In this document: positions 42,433 through 54,989 of the stretch, piece after piece | Numbering within the stretch: position 1 is the stretch's first letter | Layout of the letters: each line of letters begins with the position of its first letter | From: Cladochytrium replicatum | Taxonomy: Eukaryota; Chytridiomycota; Chytridiomycetes; Cladochytriales; Cladochytriaceae | Length of the DNA: 64,000 bases | Reading direction: 5' to 3' | Assembly (NCBI GenBank): GCA_025526935.1 | Contig: JAHLKD010000019.1 | Span: forward strand, 186,001-250,000 | The notes under the pieces: model-generated | Database searches by the model: none | What the model was told of the DNA's origin: nothing | What the model saw: only the letters and a program-made list of their open reading frames with translations | Position numbers and translations under genes: made by a program

Positions 42433-43520
42433 ATGGAACTATTAGTTTTCGATAACATTCCCGTTGATGTAATTTTGGAATATTTTTCTTCTGAAAGACT
42501 AGAGAGTGAAGGGTAAGTTTGGGTGTCGCCCCACCAACTAAAATTTAAGAAAATCTTTATTTACCATCGGTGAGTCCAGCGTGTAGAAATGAACCAAAAA
42601 CAACAGTGCGTCAGAGACCAACAAGACAAACAGTCTCGCCATGAACATGCCCATTTTAAGTTCTCCCTTTGTTCGCGTAAAGCTGATTCGCATTTCGAGA
42701 CCCATTCGTCCACGAGAACCTCAATGTGCCCATTCACACTTCCGTCCAGGTGCACCGACTCCATGTACTCGGCAAGCGGGCGTGGCCAGGTTGCAGTTCT
42801 CGAATGGTGGAAACAAAGTGGGTGTAGCCTAGGAAGATTCCAGAGTGATAGAACTCAGCAAGCGAGAACGGTCCTCTCGAGGTTCCAAATGGTGGGCGGA
42901 CTTTGCTTGAGATAATATTCGCACAGAGCGCAATGGCAAGCAAATCGATTCCGGTCCTGGATTGGTGGAAATAGAGCGGTCTAGCCGCGCTTATAGTGGT
43001 ACGAACCCATTTTTGGCGCGCCAGCTTTCTACGTCGGTTCTTGAATGGGGTGAGAACAAGCAAGCTTGAGTTTATTTGGGGAAGCGAATGCTATGTACTC
43101 GCTCCAGCATATTAGGTTCAATTTCACGTCCTGGATTGGTGGAAGTCCGGTGAAATGCAACTGACGTGGAGCAGAGTACAATTGACAACGCGACAGTGAA
43201 CCAGGCGATGTGGACGCCATCGAGTGGTTAAAGTCCAGCGGGTTGAAACTGAAATATACTGCACACAGACGATGAAACGGTGTATCTGAGAAAGGACACG
43301 TCAATTGGTGGAAGCGAGCGCCCGCTAATTTCAATGGACAGCCAATATCAATGGATTGCACTTCCGAACGTGTAGACTTAATCGATTGGTGGAAATCGAG
43401 CTGGTCTAGGTCTGAAAGGGAGTCAATACGCAATGGACTGTGCGAAACGATGAAGTTTGGCCAACAAGGAAGATCATCTTGATCGGTGGAGCTGAAATGG
43501 GAGAAGGATCGAGGGCGAGA
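42433..43520 (+). pseudogene. Ankyrin-like WWK-repeat protein, decayed
   Basis: The start ATGGAACTATTAG (42433) encodes a short N-terminus (FDNIPVDVILEYF) that resembles the F-box-like start of such proteins; a GTAAGT donor lies at about 42512. From 42770 the + strand shows repeating 83-90 bp units with GHV-VLDWWKSSGL-like cores: GQVAVLEWWKQSG near 42787, IPVLDWWK near 42950, VLDWWKSG near 43131, GDVDAIEWLKSSGLKLKY near 43208, GHVNWWK near 43295 and VDLIDWWKSSWS near 43375. They lie in different frames with stops between, so the gene is dead. Family memory: large fungal ankyrin-type proteins with this WWK signature. Confidence 0.68.
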
Positions 43521-44020
43521 ATTGTCATGGCATGGCAGCGGACTCCGAAATAAAATAAACAATGATGAAAATGACATCGATCAAGTTTGCAGAAACTGCC
43601 ACTTCACCAGCCCGAATTGTGTGCACACGGATGTCAGAGTTGCCATGACGTATTCCTGGCATCTTGTTCCACCCAATCAAGGACGACGCAAAATTTGTTC
43701 GACTTGAAGCGGATCGGGGTGTCCAATGATGGGAGAAGACGATTCGGAACACTCGGAAACATATCAAGAGACGTGTAGCTCCTCCGCTTGAAGATTCATT
43801 CAACGGTCATGCACGATTCCATTCAAAACAGTGAATTCTATGAAGGAATCATGGCTGGAACAACTTGAACGTAGAGATGTCTGTGTCGAAAGTCGCTTCT
43901 GATCTTTTCTGACTCGGGATGCTTCCCTTGGTAAGTTAGCTGTACATAGATCCAAGATCGTACTATTTTTTCCATTTTTTTTTGGTTCCAACTGGATCAC
44001 AAGCCACCCGAAACTTCACG
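43521..44020. other. Intergenic, promoter side of CYC3
   Basis: About 500 bp with no supported gene; short open frames on both strands carry no motif. A T-rich run (TTTTTTCCATTTTTTTTTGG) ends about 35 bp before the CYC3 ATG. Confidence 0.4.
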
Positions 44021-44935
44021 ATGTCGAGCAGCAAAGCGACCGAATGCCCAGTCGACCACTCGAGCATGAAGAAGGGAAATCGGGCGGACGGGGTGGCATG
44101 CCCGGTCGACCATTCAAAGATGGGCGGTGAACAGCTGAACCCTCTCAACATGATGCCGAAACTGGGCCAGGAGATGGCTGCTGGCCAAACTACACCACTC
44201 CCGACCAGTCGAGAAGACTCTACCATCCCGAAAGGCCAGTCTTCTACTTCCGCAGAGACGTGGGAGTACCCTTCTCCACAGGTGAGCCCCGCAATGTGGT
44301 CATGATTGGAACCCAAGAATCTCAAGTATGACCGTTTTTCGAACAGCAATTCTACAACGCACTGAAACGGAAAGGATGGGAAACGCCGGTGGAAGATGTT
44401 CCTGTGATGGTGCAGATCCACAACTTTTTGAACGAGGCGTGCTGGGGGGAGATTTTGAAGTGGGAGCAAAAGTATCACTGGTAAGGTCGCAAATCGATCG
44501 GCCGTGCGGAAAATAGGGATTTGATTTATTTTATCTTTCGTTTGGAATAGTGAATGCAAGAACCCTACACTGCTTAGGTTCAAAGGACGGCCGCAGGAGT
44601 TGAGTCCAAAGGCTCGTATGATGATGGCAATGGGGTACGATGAACATTTGGTTTCTTGTTGTTGAATTGTGATTAAAACAAGGCATTGTAGTGCGGAGCG
44701 TCCGTTTGATCGCCACGACTGGATGGTAGACCGTTGCGGTACGGAGGTGCGATACGTGATCGATTACTACAGCGCAGCGCCGGAGGGTGGAAGTCCAGTG
44801 TTCCATCTCGACGTACGACCTGCGCTTGACTCCCCGACGGCACTATTAGATCGGGGACGGTCCATGTTTTCGGAGATCATGCAGAAATGTTTTCCATCGT
44901 CGAATGGGGCTCGTTCGGGAGCTGTTGAGAAGTAA
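44021..44935 (+). CDS. CYC3: Holocytochrome c synthase (cytochrome c heme lyase)
   Basis: Attaches heme to the CXXCH motif of cytochrome c in the mitochondrial intermembrane space. Exons 44021-44281, 44347-44480, 44551-44634 and 44683-44935 join in phase to 243 aa ending TAA. The N-terminus has two heme-regulatory CPV motifs (ECPVDHSSM and ACPVDHSKM). The body has [51 protein letters not shown] and [14 protein letters not shown] with VRYVIDYY, all diagnostic of the family. The His in HDW-region and the conserved Trp/Arg residues are present. Introns are 65, 70 and 48 nt. An AATAAA lies at 44971. The first ATG in the frame used has no upstream mitochondrial presequence, as is normal for this enzyme. 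Confidence 0.93.
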
Positions 44936-45188
44936 TTTTGTTTTTACATTTTCTGATGCGATAACGATAAAATAAAATCGATGGGACTATTGAGCAGCGG
45001 ACGGAAGGTTGTCTCGGTACATTATTCATAGCTTAGATTAGGCATTTAAGCATAGATATTAAGAATACACTCATAGAAATCGCTGGAAGCTCACTGATAG
45101 GTGATATTATCGAAGGCCGGACGTCTTGGCTCTCACAAGCACTGCGAGTACTATTATATAAGAGAAATATAATGGTAAGCGTTGATCA
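44936..45188. other. Convergent 3' ends of CYC3 and GH43
   Basis: 250 bp shared 3' region, AT-rich, with AATAAA at 44971-44976 as a likely CYC3 polyadenylation signal. No gene seen. Confidence 0.5.
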
Positions 45189-47449
45189 TCAGGCATGGTG
45201 GTGCAAACAACTTACATAGTCATTAGAGAATGTGCTAAAACGGTTGAAGTAGGAAATAGGGAGTTGTGTGTATTAAAGTTGCGAATAGGTTTTCTGATGC
45301 GAGTTTAACATACCAGGTACTGCCCGCGACACAGCATTTAGGCCCGGTCCAGTTCTGTCCACCGCACTGAAAAGAAGATCGCAATGTGAGGGATAGTTAT
45401 GATTATGCTTGATCTTTCAATACCTGGCCATATTTAGCGGCACAGTTTCCGCCACCACCACTGGATGGAGAGGTGGTTGTGGCCGGGGCGGATGTTGTGA
45501 CTGTCCTCGTTGTAGTTGTAGTTGTGGTGGTTGGAGTGCCTCCACCACCACCACCAGGAGCCGACTGAACAGAAAACGTTATCATCAGTGGACAAGGTAA
45601 CTAAATGAATACGCCTTACAGTGGTGCACTTGACAAGGCCGCTGCAGAGGGTGAACGACCTGACGGTGACGGAGCCACCGAGCGCTGAGGTAGCGTGATT
45701 AAAGATTCCAAACCTGTAGCCCATGAAGAACTGCCAGTCCGAGTTCATTGTGAACGCAGAGCCGAAGTTGACAAAAGAGTTTCCGTCCAAACTGTACGAG
45801 AATGTAGCCTGCTTGTTCCCACCCGGCGCAATGTTTGCAGCAATGCTGAGCCAGATACGAGATCCCGAGACGCTCTGCCTTGCGACCTCGACGCCGGTGT
45901 TGGAAGTCGACCAGTCTGAAGCCATGTTGATGGAGTTGACCATGACGACGTAGGTGGATGAGCCTTCTTTCTTGATTCCGATGTAGGCGGACTTGTCCCT
46001 GAAGAGCGCAAGACCGGCGCGGTCGCCAGCGGCCATGTTTGCAAAGTCGAGGATGATGGTGCCGGTTGAAGACGGACCGAGGATGCGGCGGGTGAGGGTG
46101 TTGCGAGCGCGGTAGATGTCGTTTGTGACTGTGGCGGTTTGGAGGACAATGCCGGAGTTCAGGGACCATTTGGTGTTGTCGGGGTTGTGGTTCCATTCCC
46201 ATTCTGGGCCGAAGGAGGCGAAAGTGTCGGTGCCGGTTAGTAACTTTGCAGACGCTTGTGCAACAGGGTAGTCGTAGGAAGCGCCCCATCCGCCGTTTGA
46301 GAGGGTGACAGAGGGGAACCCGTCGGAACCCCAGGTGATGGGAGCGAGAACGGGGATGCGACCGCCCGGATATGCGTCGATGAAGGACATGTAGTACCAC
46401 TGGTTGTTGGGCGTGCTGACGATGCCACCCTGGTGCGGGAAACCAGATCCAGACACAGGAGATCGGACGCTGTTGACGAGGTTTTTGATGGTGTAAGGGC
46501 CAAATGGACCACTTGTGGACATGAGGACGAGCTCCTGGGCGGCGGGATGGGTGACAAAGATGTAGTAACGGCCGTTGACCTTGTAGAATCTGCTGCCTTC
46601 GATGGTGCCGATAGACGATGGGGCGGAGTAGACGACCTGCGAGCGAACTTCGGAGAGACCGTCGGAGGAGAGCTGTGCGACGCTGATCTGGGTGTTTCCG
46701 TAGGCGACGTACAAGGTGTTGTCGGTGTCGACGAGGAGGCCGGCATCGTAGTAGCATTTGTTGATCACGGACTTACGGGACCACGGTCCGCTCGGGGACG
46801 ATGCCGTGAAGCTGTAACAACAACGATGAGTTGGGATGTACATGCAAATGTGAGGTGTTTGTTTGCCTACATGTGGGTCTGTGCGAAATCAACGCACCCG
46901 CCCCAGTACCAAGTGTTGGTGCTCGCCCGGTAGTTAAAGAACGATGCCCAGATTCCTAAGTAAGCAAATGATGGACACGATGGTCAGACCCATAACTAAC
47001 CCAAAATCTCACTGCGGGATGGTCGCGCGGTTCCTTCCTTTTACGCGTCCCATCCTTTCTATTATCCGTGATCAGTCCTCCCGATATCTCACTACGGCTC
47101 TTCGCACAGTTCCTTCCATTGACGCCTTGCTTCTTTTCTATTTCTATTACCTCTAACGTAACCGGATTGACCATTGGTCAAGTCGTATTTTGAGCCAAAG
47201 GGAGCCAGGGAAGGGACGGCATGACCAACGTATTCCCAGTTGACCAAGTCATCCGATTTGAGGATTGGAGCACCGGGAGAGTAGTGCATAGTTGGAAGCG
47301 CAGTAGTAGTAAGTAGAACCGACACGAATGACATCGAGATCGGCGAGATCATTCCAGATGACGGGGTTGTTGAAAGTCGCAGCATTGATCAAGACAGCGA
47401 AAGCAGATACAAGTGCGATAGCCAGGGAACCAAGCGAGACCAAATTCAT
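45189..47449 (-). CDS. Secreted GH43 glycoside hydrolase with C-terminal CBM1 (one apparent frameshift)
   Basis: Likely arabinofuranosidase or xylosidase acting on plant hemicellulose. Exons 47449-47163, 46955-46871, 46811-45620, 45564-45424, 45366-45314 and 45234-45189. Signal peptide at residues 1-27. The GH43 blade starts NPVIWNDLADLDVIRVGSTY (general-base Asp), with MHYSPGAPIL, NTWYWGGCVDF, GTIEGSRFY (acid Glu) and FPHQGGIV. A C-terminal beta-sandwich, a Gly/Thr-rich linker and CBM1 (CAAKYGQCGGQNWTGPKCC) follow, with the last exon giving CTFSNDYVSCL. All junction phases agree, but one extra base near 47290 (after YYYCAS) shifts the frame: either a sequence error or a fresh mutation. About 600 aa without it. 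Convergent with CYC3. Confidence 0.85.
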
Positions 47450-48661
47450 GGTAGCCAACAAGCAACAGCGAACAGGGAATGAAGTAATAGGGGTACAAAC
47501 TTATAGATGTTCCGTAAAATGCTGGCATTGCATATGCGTGTGCGAACAGCAAAGCACTTGACCGGGAAAGCCATCTATTATGCACATTGAAACACAGGTG
47601 CACGATTTGCATTATTGAAAGTGGCATTAAAAGGTAGCTTTATTACCAGTCGGCAAAATCTGTTTTGTGAAAATTGTTTCATTTGTGGAAAACAATTTTT
47701 CAGTGCACGTGCCGTGACTCGATTTATCATTCTATGATATTTAGGTCTAACCTTTTGGTCAACAGATGATTGAAAAGAGTTTTAGTTACTTGTTTTCCTC
47801 CCTTCTTCCTGTTGCGACAAGTCACACCTTTGACGTCGGATCAATACAAATCCTTTAGTGAAGCAAATACCGTCGCCCTCGTAACTTCACTGTCAACTAT
47901 AATCATTTTATAACTGCTAATACTACAAAACTCGAGGAGTTGGGTCATGTGTCTATTGATTTACTGGTGGACTTGGGGCAGCAAGGGAGTGTCAAGTTTG
48001 ATAGAAATTATCAAATACAAAAACAATAATTAAAATAATCTTGGATTCGATGTTGTGTAGCACCGTGTGTATTTTTATTCTTGTTGTTGTTATTGTTAGT
48101 TTTTATTTTCAATTTTAGTAAAACTCGCAAGTCAACACTCCGTTTGGGATGCGCACTTGAGGGCGACGGGAAACTGTTCGATGTGGCATGACAACGAGAT
48201 GCTGACCAGCCGGATTGTAAACGACTTGGGAGCACGCAAACATGGTAACACTAGTGCTGTTGTGCCTGTACCTCCAGGGAAAAACGCGAAAGCGGGAAAA
48301 CGAAGTGGGAGTCAAGACTACAAGAGTGATGCTGATGTGACGAGGGAAGCGATGGTGTATGGAGTCGATAGAAGAGTGCACATCACAATCTTACATCTAT
48401 TTCCATTGACCTTTGTGATATTAATGGAGTACATTGGAGTGTTTTTAATTTATTCTGGCCGAGTGTTTATTTTTGCATCAGCGCCAGCGGGGGAATTCGT
48501 TGCAAGGGCGTTCAACTATTTGTCTTATTACGGGATCTCTTCTTTTTGTAATAAGTCAGCCATATATTCAGAATATTGGATCGCAGCATCTAATGCCCAA
48601 AAACACAAGGCACACCCAGTTAGATAACACTGGCGCAGTAAAAAAATTTCATCACCCTCAA
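47450..48661. other. Intergenic between GH43 and DUF1294 gene
   Basis: About 1.2 kb between divergent genes. An open frame at 48157-48627 (+) lacks an ATG near its start and shows no family motif; I do not call it a gene. The region 47630-48110 is AT-rich with no repeat I recognise. Confidence 0.4.
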
Positions 48662-49081
48662 ATGTCCGAGAGACACAATCCTCGCCGTCGCTTCCCAAGG
48701 AACCTGCGCACGTTTCTTCTGGCCTACCACTCCGCAATGTCCCTGCTGAACTATACTTTGCTCGCATACGACAAAGCACAAGCTCTTGACGACTCGCCAT
48801 ACCGTATACCTGAGCGGAAAATCCTGTTGATTGCGATGTTTGGTGGCTGGCCGGGCGTGTACATCGCCATGGAGAAACTGAGGCATAAGGATCGAAACGA
48901 GGGATTCAAAACCTCTATGCAATTGGCAACAGTAGGACATTTGGGGCTGTGCGGTGTTGTTACATTGCCTGGTATCGAGGGGTTGCTGAGAGTGCTGTAT
49001 TGGATCTTTGTGGGTGAGAGTGGGAGCACTGCTGGAGTCGTTGGGCTTTTGCTGGCGGGTCTGGCAGGGTATTATGTGTAA
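48662..49081 (+). CDS. DUF1294 family membrane protein
   Basis: 139 aa in a single exon from ATG 48662 to TAA 49081. After a basic N-terminus (PRRRFPRN) come a hydrophobic segment (about 18-38), the family core YDKAQALDDSPYRIPE, a second hydrophobic segment with GGWPGVYIAM, the charged RHKDRNEGF, and two more hydrophobic segments (about 87-105 and 120-139). The D-K-x-x-A, R-I-P-E, G-G-x-P-G and R-H-K motifs are those of DUF1294, a small family common in bacteria and fungi with no settled function. The open frame continues upstream of the ATG without family similarity, so I start at 48662. Confidence 0.82.
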   Translation: MSERHNPRRRFPRNLRTFLLAYHSAMSLLNYTLLAYDKAQALDDSPYRIPERKILLIAMFGGWPGVYIAMEKLRHKDRNEGFKTSMQLATVGHLGLCGVVTLPGIEGLLRVLYWIFVGESGSTAGVVGLLLAGLAGYYV

Positions 49082-49698
49082 ATGCGCGCTCGAGTTGTTC
49101 TTTCCCGTGCGGTTGGATTCTTTCGTTTTCCATTTTGTTTTTCATGTCTATGGCTTCTCCTTCTGAAATCTCTTCCATCTAATCAATACTAGAGTATGTA
49201 GTTTTTTAAACCACGAAGCGGTCGTCAATAAATCCCAACCGATGCAACTTTTTCTTTCATGAGTACCGCACAGAACATTCAAAAATGCACCCACTGGCAA
49301 CTAATGCGTTTTAGACAACACATCGCCTGTTCATTGAGTATTTGAAATTGATGGTGCAATTCGTTGCCTTCAGATCTCACTCCTCTGAGGTTGGCACTTT
49401 GTTGAAGTTGTTCACAAAATCGCAGTAACTCCATCAATGCACCCGATCAATGAAGCTCTGAAAGTATTTGGTAGACCTCCCTGCCGAGATCAGCGAATGG
49501 CCGCGAAAATCACAACTATTTTTGAGGGTTTGATATCCTGGTTGGAAACGGGATGAACGGTCGGAGTATCAACTTTACATGAACCAGTACAAAGGAAATC
49601 ATCGCGAGCATTTCTAAGCACCATTTGTGTCATGAACAACGACTTCAGCTGGTTTATCATTATCTCCAAATTGTTTCCAATTTTTGCATTTTTTCATG
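49082..49698. other. Intergenic, no gene recognised
   Basis: About 600 bp between the DUF1294 stop and the 3' end of the monooxygenase pseudogene, AT-rich and repeat-poor. Nothing supported. Confidence 0.4.
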
Positions 49699-50480
49699 TC
49701 AGAGATAATTTCTGCGGCGATGATACCATCTCAACCTGCTCGAATCGACGAGGATTCCTTCTACGAACCCAAACTGCAACACCGACAGCAGTAAAAGCGA
49801 TTAGCGAAACTGGAATCACGAAAACACCATATGGTGGCTTTGGAACATCCACCGCACTCTGTATAATTCATAACGCAAACATCTGCAGCGTGCAATTCAG
49901 TGTTTCAATAAAGCTCCCAAAAGGTGATTCTGGGTTCCCATCTTCAAACTGTGCGAAATTCCCCACAGTTCCGGCAACGATGGCCGTGACGTTGGCAGTG
50001 AACGGGTAATATTCGGTGAATGCGTAGAGCACATCTCTTCATTGTAAGAGTATCCGCCTTTGTTGGTGTTAAGATGTTGGTTGAATCCCATGTGCAGGTG
50101 ATCAAGAATCGATCTCGGGGGGTAGGATCTGCAAACCACTTTTATCAACGATCGTAGCCCTCTTGCCCTAACCTACGGTAACATACAATGATGCTCTGAT
50201 TGAGTCGGTTTGAGCATCCCGCAGGAAACTCGTTCGTTAGGGATTGCTTTTTATCTTCAATAAAGTTTGGAGCAGTGGAAACGTTGCATAGAATCAGAGC
50301 CTGCCGTGCCGCAATCTCAAACACAGAGCCAGGATCCATCCCCGATTGCAAGCTCCCCGATGTCATTGTCCCTTGGAGTTTTAGACTCTATGAGTCGGAA
50401 TCATCGCGCAATGGTATCTGTGAAGTTGGTCGGCTCTGCTTGGCTGTAATGAACCTCTATGGGCAGCAATCGCAAACATT
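49699..50480 (-). pseudogene. Copper type II ascorbate-dependent monooxygenase-like gene, decayed
   Basis: Related to the PHM/dopamine-beta-hydroxylase fold. Minus-strand pieces in three frames: YHCAMIPTHRV near 50410; IAARQALILCNVS and NEFPAGCSNRLNQSII before an intron with GTATGT donor near 50185; DRFLITCTWDST near 50115; GGYSYNEEMC near 50065, where the Met matches the catalytic copper ligand of the family; and LYAFTEYYPFTANV just after. Single-base losses near 50085 and 50035 plus a TGA near 49875 break it. The end encodes a transmembrane segment (VFVIPVSLIAFTAVGVAVWV) with a short basic tail. The 5' part is not recognisable. The family call is from motif spacing only. Confidence 0.6.
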
Positions 50481-50769
50481 AATCAGTCCGGAGACTGTAT
50501 CATGGAGATACATGTTCTCGTATCTTCACCAAGAACGAAGTACTTCTGAGAGGATTTATCTGTACATATAGCCTTGGCATCGCATAATGTGGGAAACACC
50601 TTAAACATTGCGATCTGTGTGGTACATCATGGACAGGATTAAAGGGAGAAATCTCGTTTGATGGAGGCTGCTGATTACTGTTTTTTAGCGGAACAACAAC
50701 TACAGCGACAATCATACCACGAAAAATCGTCTTGCCTGAACGAGTGCGAACGTTTTTAACGCTCTTGTG

Positions 50770-50925
50770 AAGGCTGTATTTGCTGTATGTAGTGCACGTG
50801 CAGACAGATTTGAAAGCAGCGTAGGTGGGAGCCTGGTAAATCTGGATGTCGATTTTGGTAGTGGCCATGTCTGTCTCTGCCTCAGTAGTATCAGAGGAAA
50901 CCTTCCTGGCCACCATCACAAAACA
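50770..50925 (-). pseudogene. Duplicate of the last ATP16 exon
   Basis: About 150 bp resembling 51000-51110: the minus strand reads RKVSSDTTEAETDMATTKID then IQIYQAPTYAAFKS, against the true exon's RKVSSATTEADRAAAKIE and IQVYEALSYAALKK. The similarity runs past the stop into the 3' flank. The stop is lost and no other ATP16 exon is near, so it is a segmental duplication remnant. Confidence 0.75.
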
Positions 50926-50999
50926 AACAGCAAATGTCAGTTTATAACAGGTTATATTTGCAGTATGTAGTGCGTGTGCAAAACAGATGCAGATGTAGA

Positions 51000-51803
51000 T
51001 TACTTCTTGAGAGCAGCGTAGCTGAGAGCCTCGTATACCTGGATCTCTATTTTGGCAGCCGCCCTGTCTGCCTCAGTAGTAGCAGAGGAAACCTTCCTGT
51101 TGGCTTCCTCGAGTTGCCTCTTCGCGGCCTAAGGGTTAAAAAAAGTGATTTAGCGGTGGGGACAGCCCAATTACGATATTATGTACATCAAAGTCGATCT
51201 GGTCCAGAGGGAATGCTTCAGCGGCGTTGATGTTGAGAGTGGAGTCCGGGTTGATGACGGCAAAGCCTCCGCTCACTGCGATGATAGGTGATGTTTAAGG
51301 GTAATAACAAGGTATATGATTTTCTCCATACCAAAGTACTTTTGAGGCTTGTCACCGAAAATCTCGACGAGACCAGGCACGAGCTCAGCGATGGTGGGAA
51401 CGTGGTCAGCCAGGATACCCATCTCACCATCGGTGGAGGTGATGTTGACCTGGGTGGCTTCATGACTCTTCAGAATGGTCTACAAAACTCCAACCATCAG
51501 TCACATCGGGCAATGCAAGAGGCAACAAAATTCCTCCCAGAACACCCGCTCGGCCTACACCAGCCAGTGTAATTCATTCATCGATGGAGAGTACCTGGTG
51601 AGGCAGCACAAAGTTAATCAACAGCTTTCCCTTTGAAGCGGCCGCCTCGGTGGCATACAATCGCGACCTTGCAAATGGGACTGGAACGGGGCACAATAGT
51701 TTTGCAGGGTGAGATTGAATCGAAATCGCAGGTACGTTACGAACTCACCACGGGAGAGGATCAGCGACGATGATCGCACGACGGCAGCAGCTGGGCGCAA
51801 CAT
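51000..51803 (-). CDS. ATP16: F1F0-ATP synthase delta subunit
   Basis: Central-stalk subunit of mitochondrial ATP synthase (bacterial epsilon homolog). Exons 51803-51749, 51680-51595, 51479-51332, 51275-51187 and 51128-51000 give 168 aa ending TAA. The N-terminus is a mitochondrial presequence (MLRPAAAVVRSSSLILSR then ARSRLYATEA). The beta-sandwich has KLLINFVLPHQ, QVNITSTDGEMGILADHVP and AVINPDSTLNINAAEAFPL; the C-terminal helices have AAKRQLEEANRKVSS and a terminal ALKK. For intron 1, donor GTGAGT with acceptor TTCCAG keeps phase and gives a natural presequence; another acceptor 14 nt downstream would break the frame. Divergent from ATP2. Confidence 0.92.
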
Positions 51804-52129
51804 TTTTTTCTCTATATTCTGTTGCTTTCACGGGAGAACAAAAGGCGAACCCGAAGCCACGAGGAGAGAGACCAGGGGATTATTGCCATTAAATACATTT
51901 TAAAACAACTGATACTGCAACAATTACCAAACTGATACTCCAACAACTACCCCGAGCGTCTCTGGTCGGGCGAGATTCCCTCCTAAATTATTCGACATGA
52001 ACAACTATTCGTTCATTCTAACCCTAACCCTACGTGTTTTCTGCTCGTGCCCCAGCCACCACGTCCCTTCCGGTTCCTCCGCGTGCTTTTCTGCCTCAGC
52101 TAGAAGAACTCGAACTTCCAGTCTAAGAA
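51804..52129. promoter_or_regulatory. Shared divergent promoter region of ATP16 and ATP2
   Basis: 326 bp between the two start codons. A telomere-like box CTAACCCTAACCCTACGTG lies at 52018-52036, about 95 bp from the ATP2 ATG. Co-regulation of the two subunits is inferred from the arrangement. Confidence 0.6.
52018..52036 (+). promoter_or_regulatory. Telomere-like ACCCTAACCCTA box
   Basis: Two TAACCC units in a row. Such boxes bind Myb-type telobox factors in other eukaryotes; binding here is inference. Confidence 0.4.
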
Positions 52130-54025
<1,896 letters not shown>

Positions 54026-54519
54026 AGTATAGTAGTGACTCTCTCTGTCCCATATATCCTGTTCATGATGAATACACATTTCACTAAGTGTGAATCGACC
54101 GAGTAACATCCCCCAAACCCCGTTGATTTTCAACTAGATCTCCATCTTTCAATAGTCCCAACTAGCATTCACAAAATCACTTCGATGTGCTGCCACTGCA
54201 CTTTGCTCGCTCGCCGCCTGTAACGACTCTGAGAAAAGTGCCTGATGTGCTCAAACGATAACGACAAGTGCAACTGCGACCACTCGCGCTGCTGTCTTCC
54301 GCTATTGCTAACGCAAATGCCACTGCAATTGCGACTGCGACTCAACTAGATGCCACTCCCATCCCATTAAGAGACACGCTGGAAGTCTCTCGCAAATTTA
54401 TAGAAAATGGGGCTAGTTGTTATTACCTTGAATACAGGTTCAACATGAAGATCTGTTACCCCACCAAATGCCACCGCGCAAGATTCTGGCAACTGATATT
54501 GGAGAATACAGGAGCACTG
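54026..54519. other. ATP2 3' flank
   Basis: About 490 bp without a supported gene. 54270-54350 is rich in GCAACTGC-like short repeats. Ends at an hAT second-ORF fragment. Confidence 0.4.
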
Positions 54520-54959
54520 AACAATCACAAGTTGATAGATGGAACAGCCCATATCAGCTTCTGTATCTGGTTCATATCGTCAGAGTCCCATCCACCACTG
54601 GTTATGTCCTTTGCCAACCCAGTCCTGATAAACTGATCAATGTCGTCATTTGAAAACATCAAATCCTTGGCTAAACCTGTCCTCCAAGGTTTCCAATCCA
54701 CCTCAGGGAGCATTATGGACAACAGTTGGCGGATGTATGCCATCCAGAACCTTAGCCACTCAGAAGGATATGCATCCACTAATGCTCTGAACATGCAATA
54801 GATAGTGGCAGAAGTACTTAGCGAGTTGTTGTGCCGTATCCAGTTTCCGAGCAAAATGCGCACCCTAAGAAGAGTAAGGCCACTCTGAGCACTGCTACAT
54901 GAAGTTGATCTTTGGCTTGAGCGTTTGTCAGATTCAAAGAAGATGGGCCTAACATTCAT
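54520..54959 (-). pseudogene. hAT second-ORF fragment (C-terminal ~145 residues)
   Basis: The open frame 54959-54525 closely matches the end of the copy 2 second ORF (31978-32400), including LLRVRILLGNWIRHNNSLS, YPSEWLRFW and the C-terminal AVPSINL. No transposase or terminus is attached. It shows this protein is repeated in the genome and that its C-terminal part tolerates only substitutions here. Confidence 0.8.
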
Positions 54960-54989
54960 TCCGAGCCGGAATGTTTAAAACATTTAAAC

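Noticed and set aside
45699-46757. Long minus-strand open frame of 352 codons and several others over the GH43 gene
   Set aside because: Arg/His/Pro-rich shadow frames of the GH43 coding strand, with no motif and no start context.
48157-48627. 156-codon open frame as a gene
   Set aside because: No ATG near its start and no motif; its end overlaps the leader of the DUF1294 gene.
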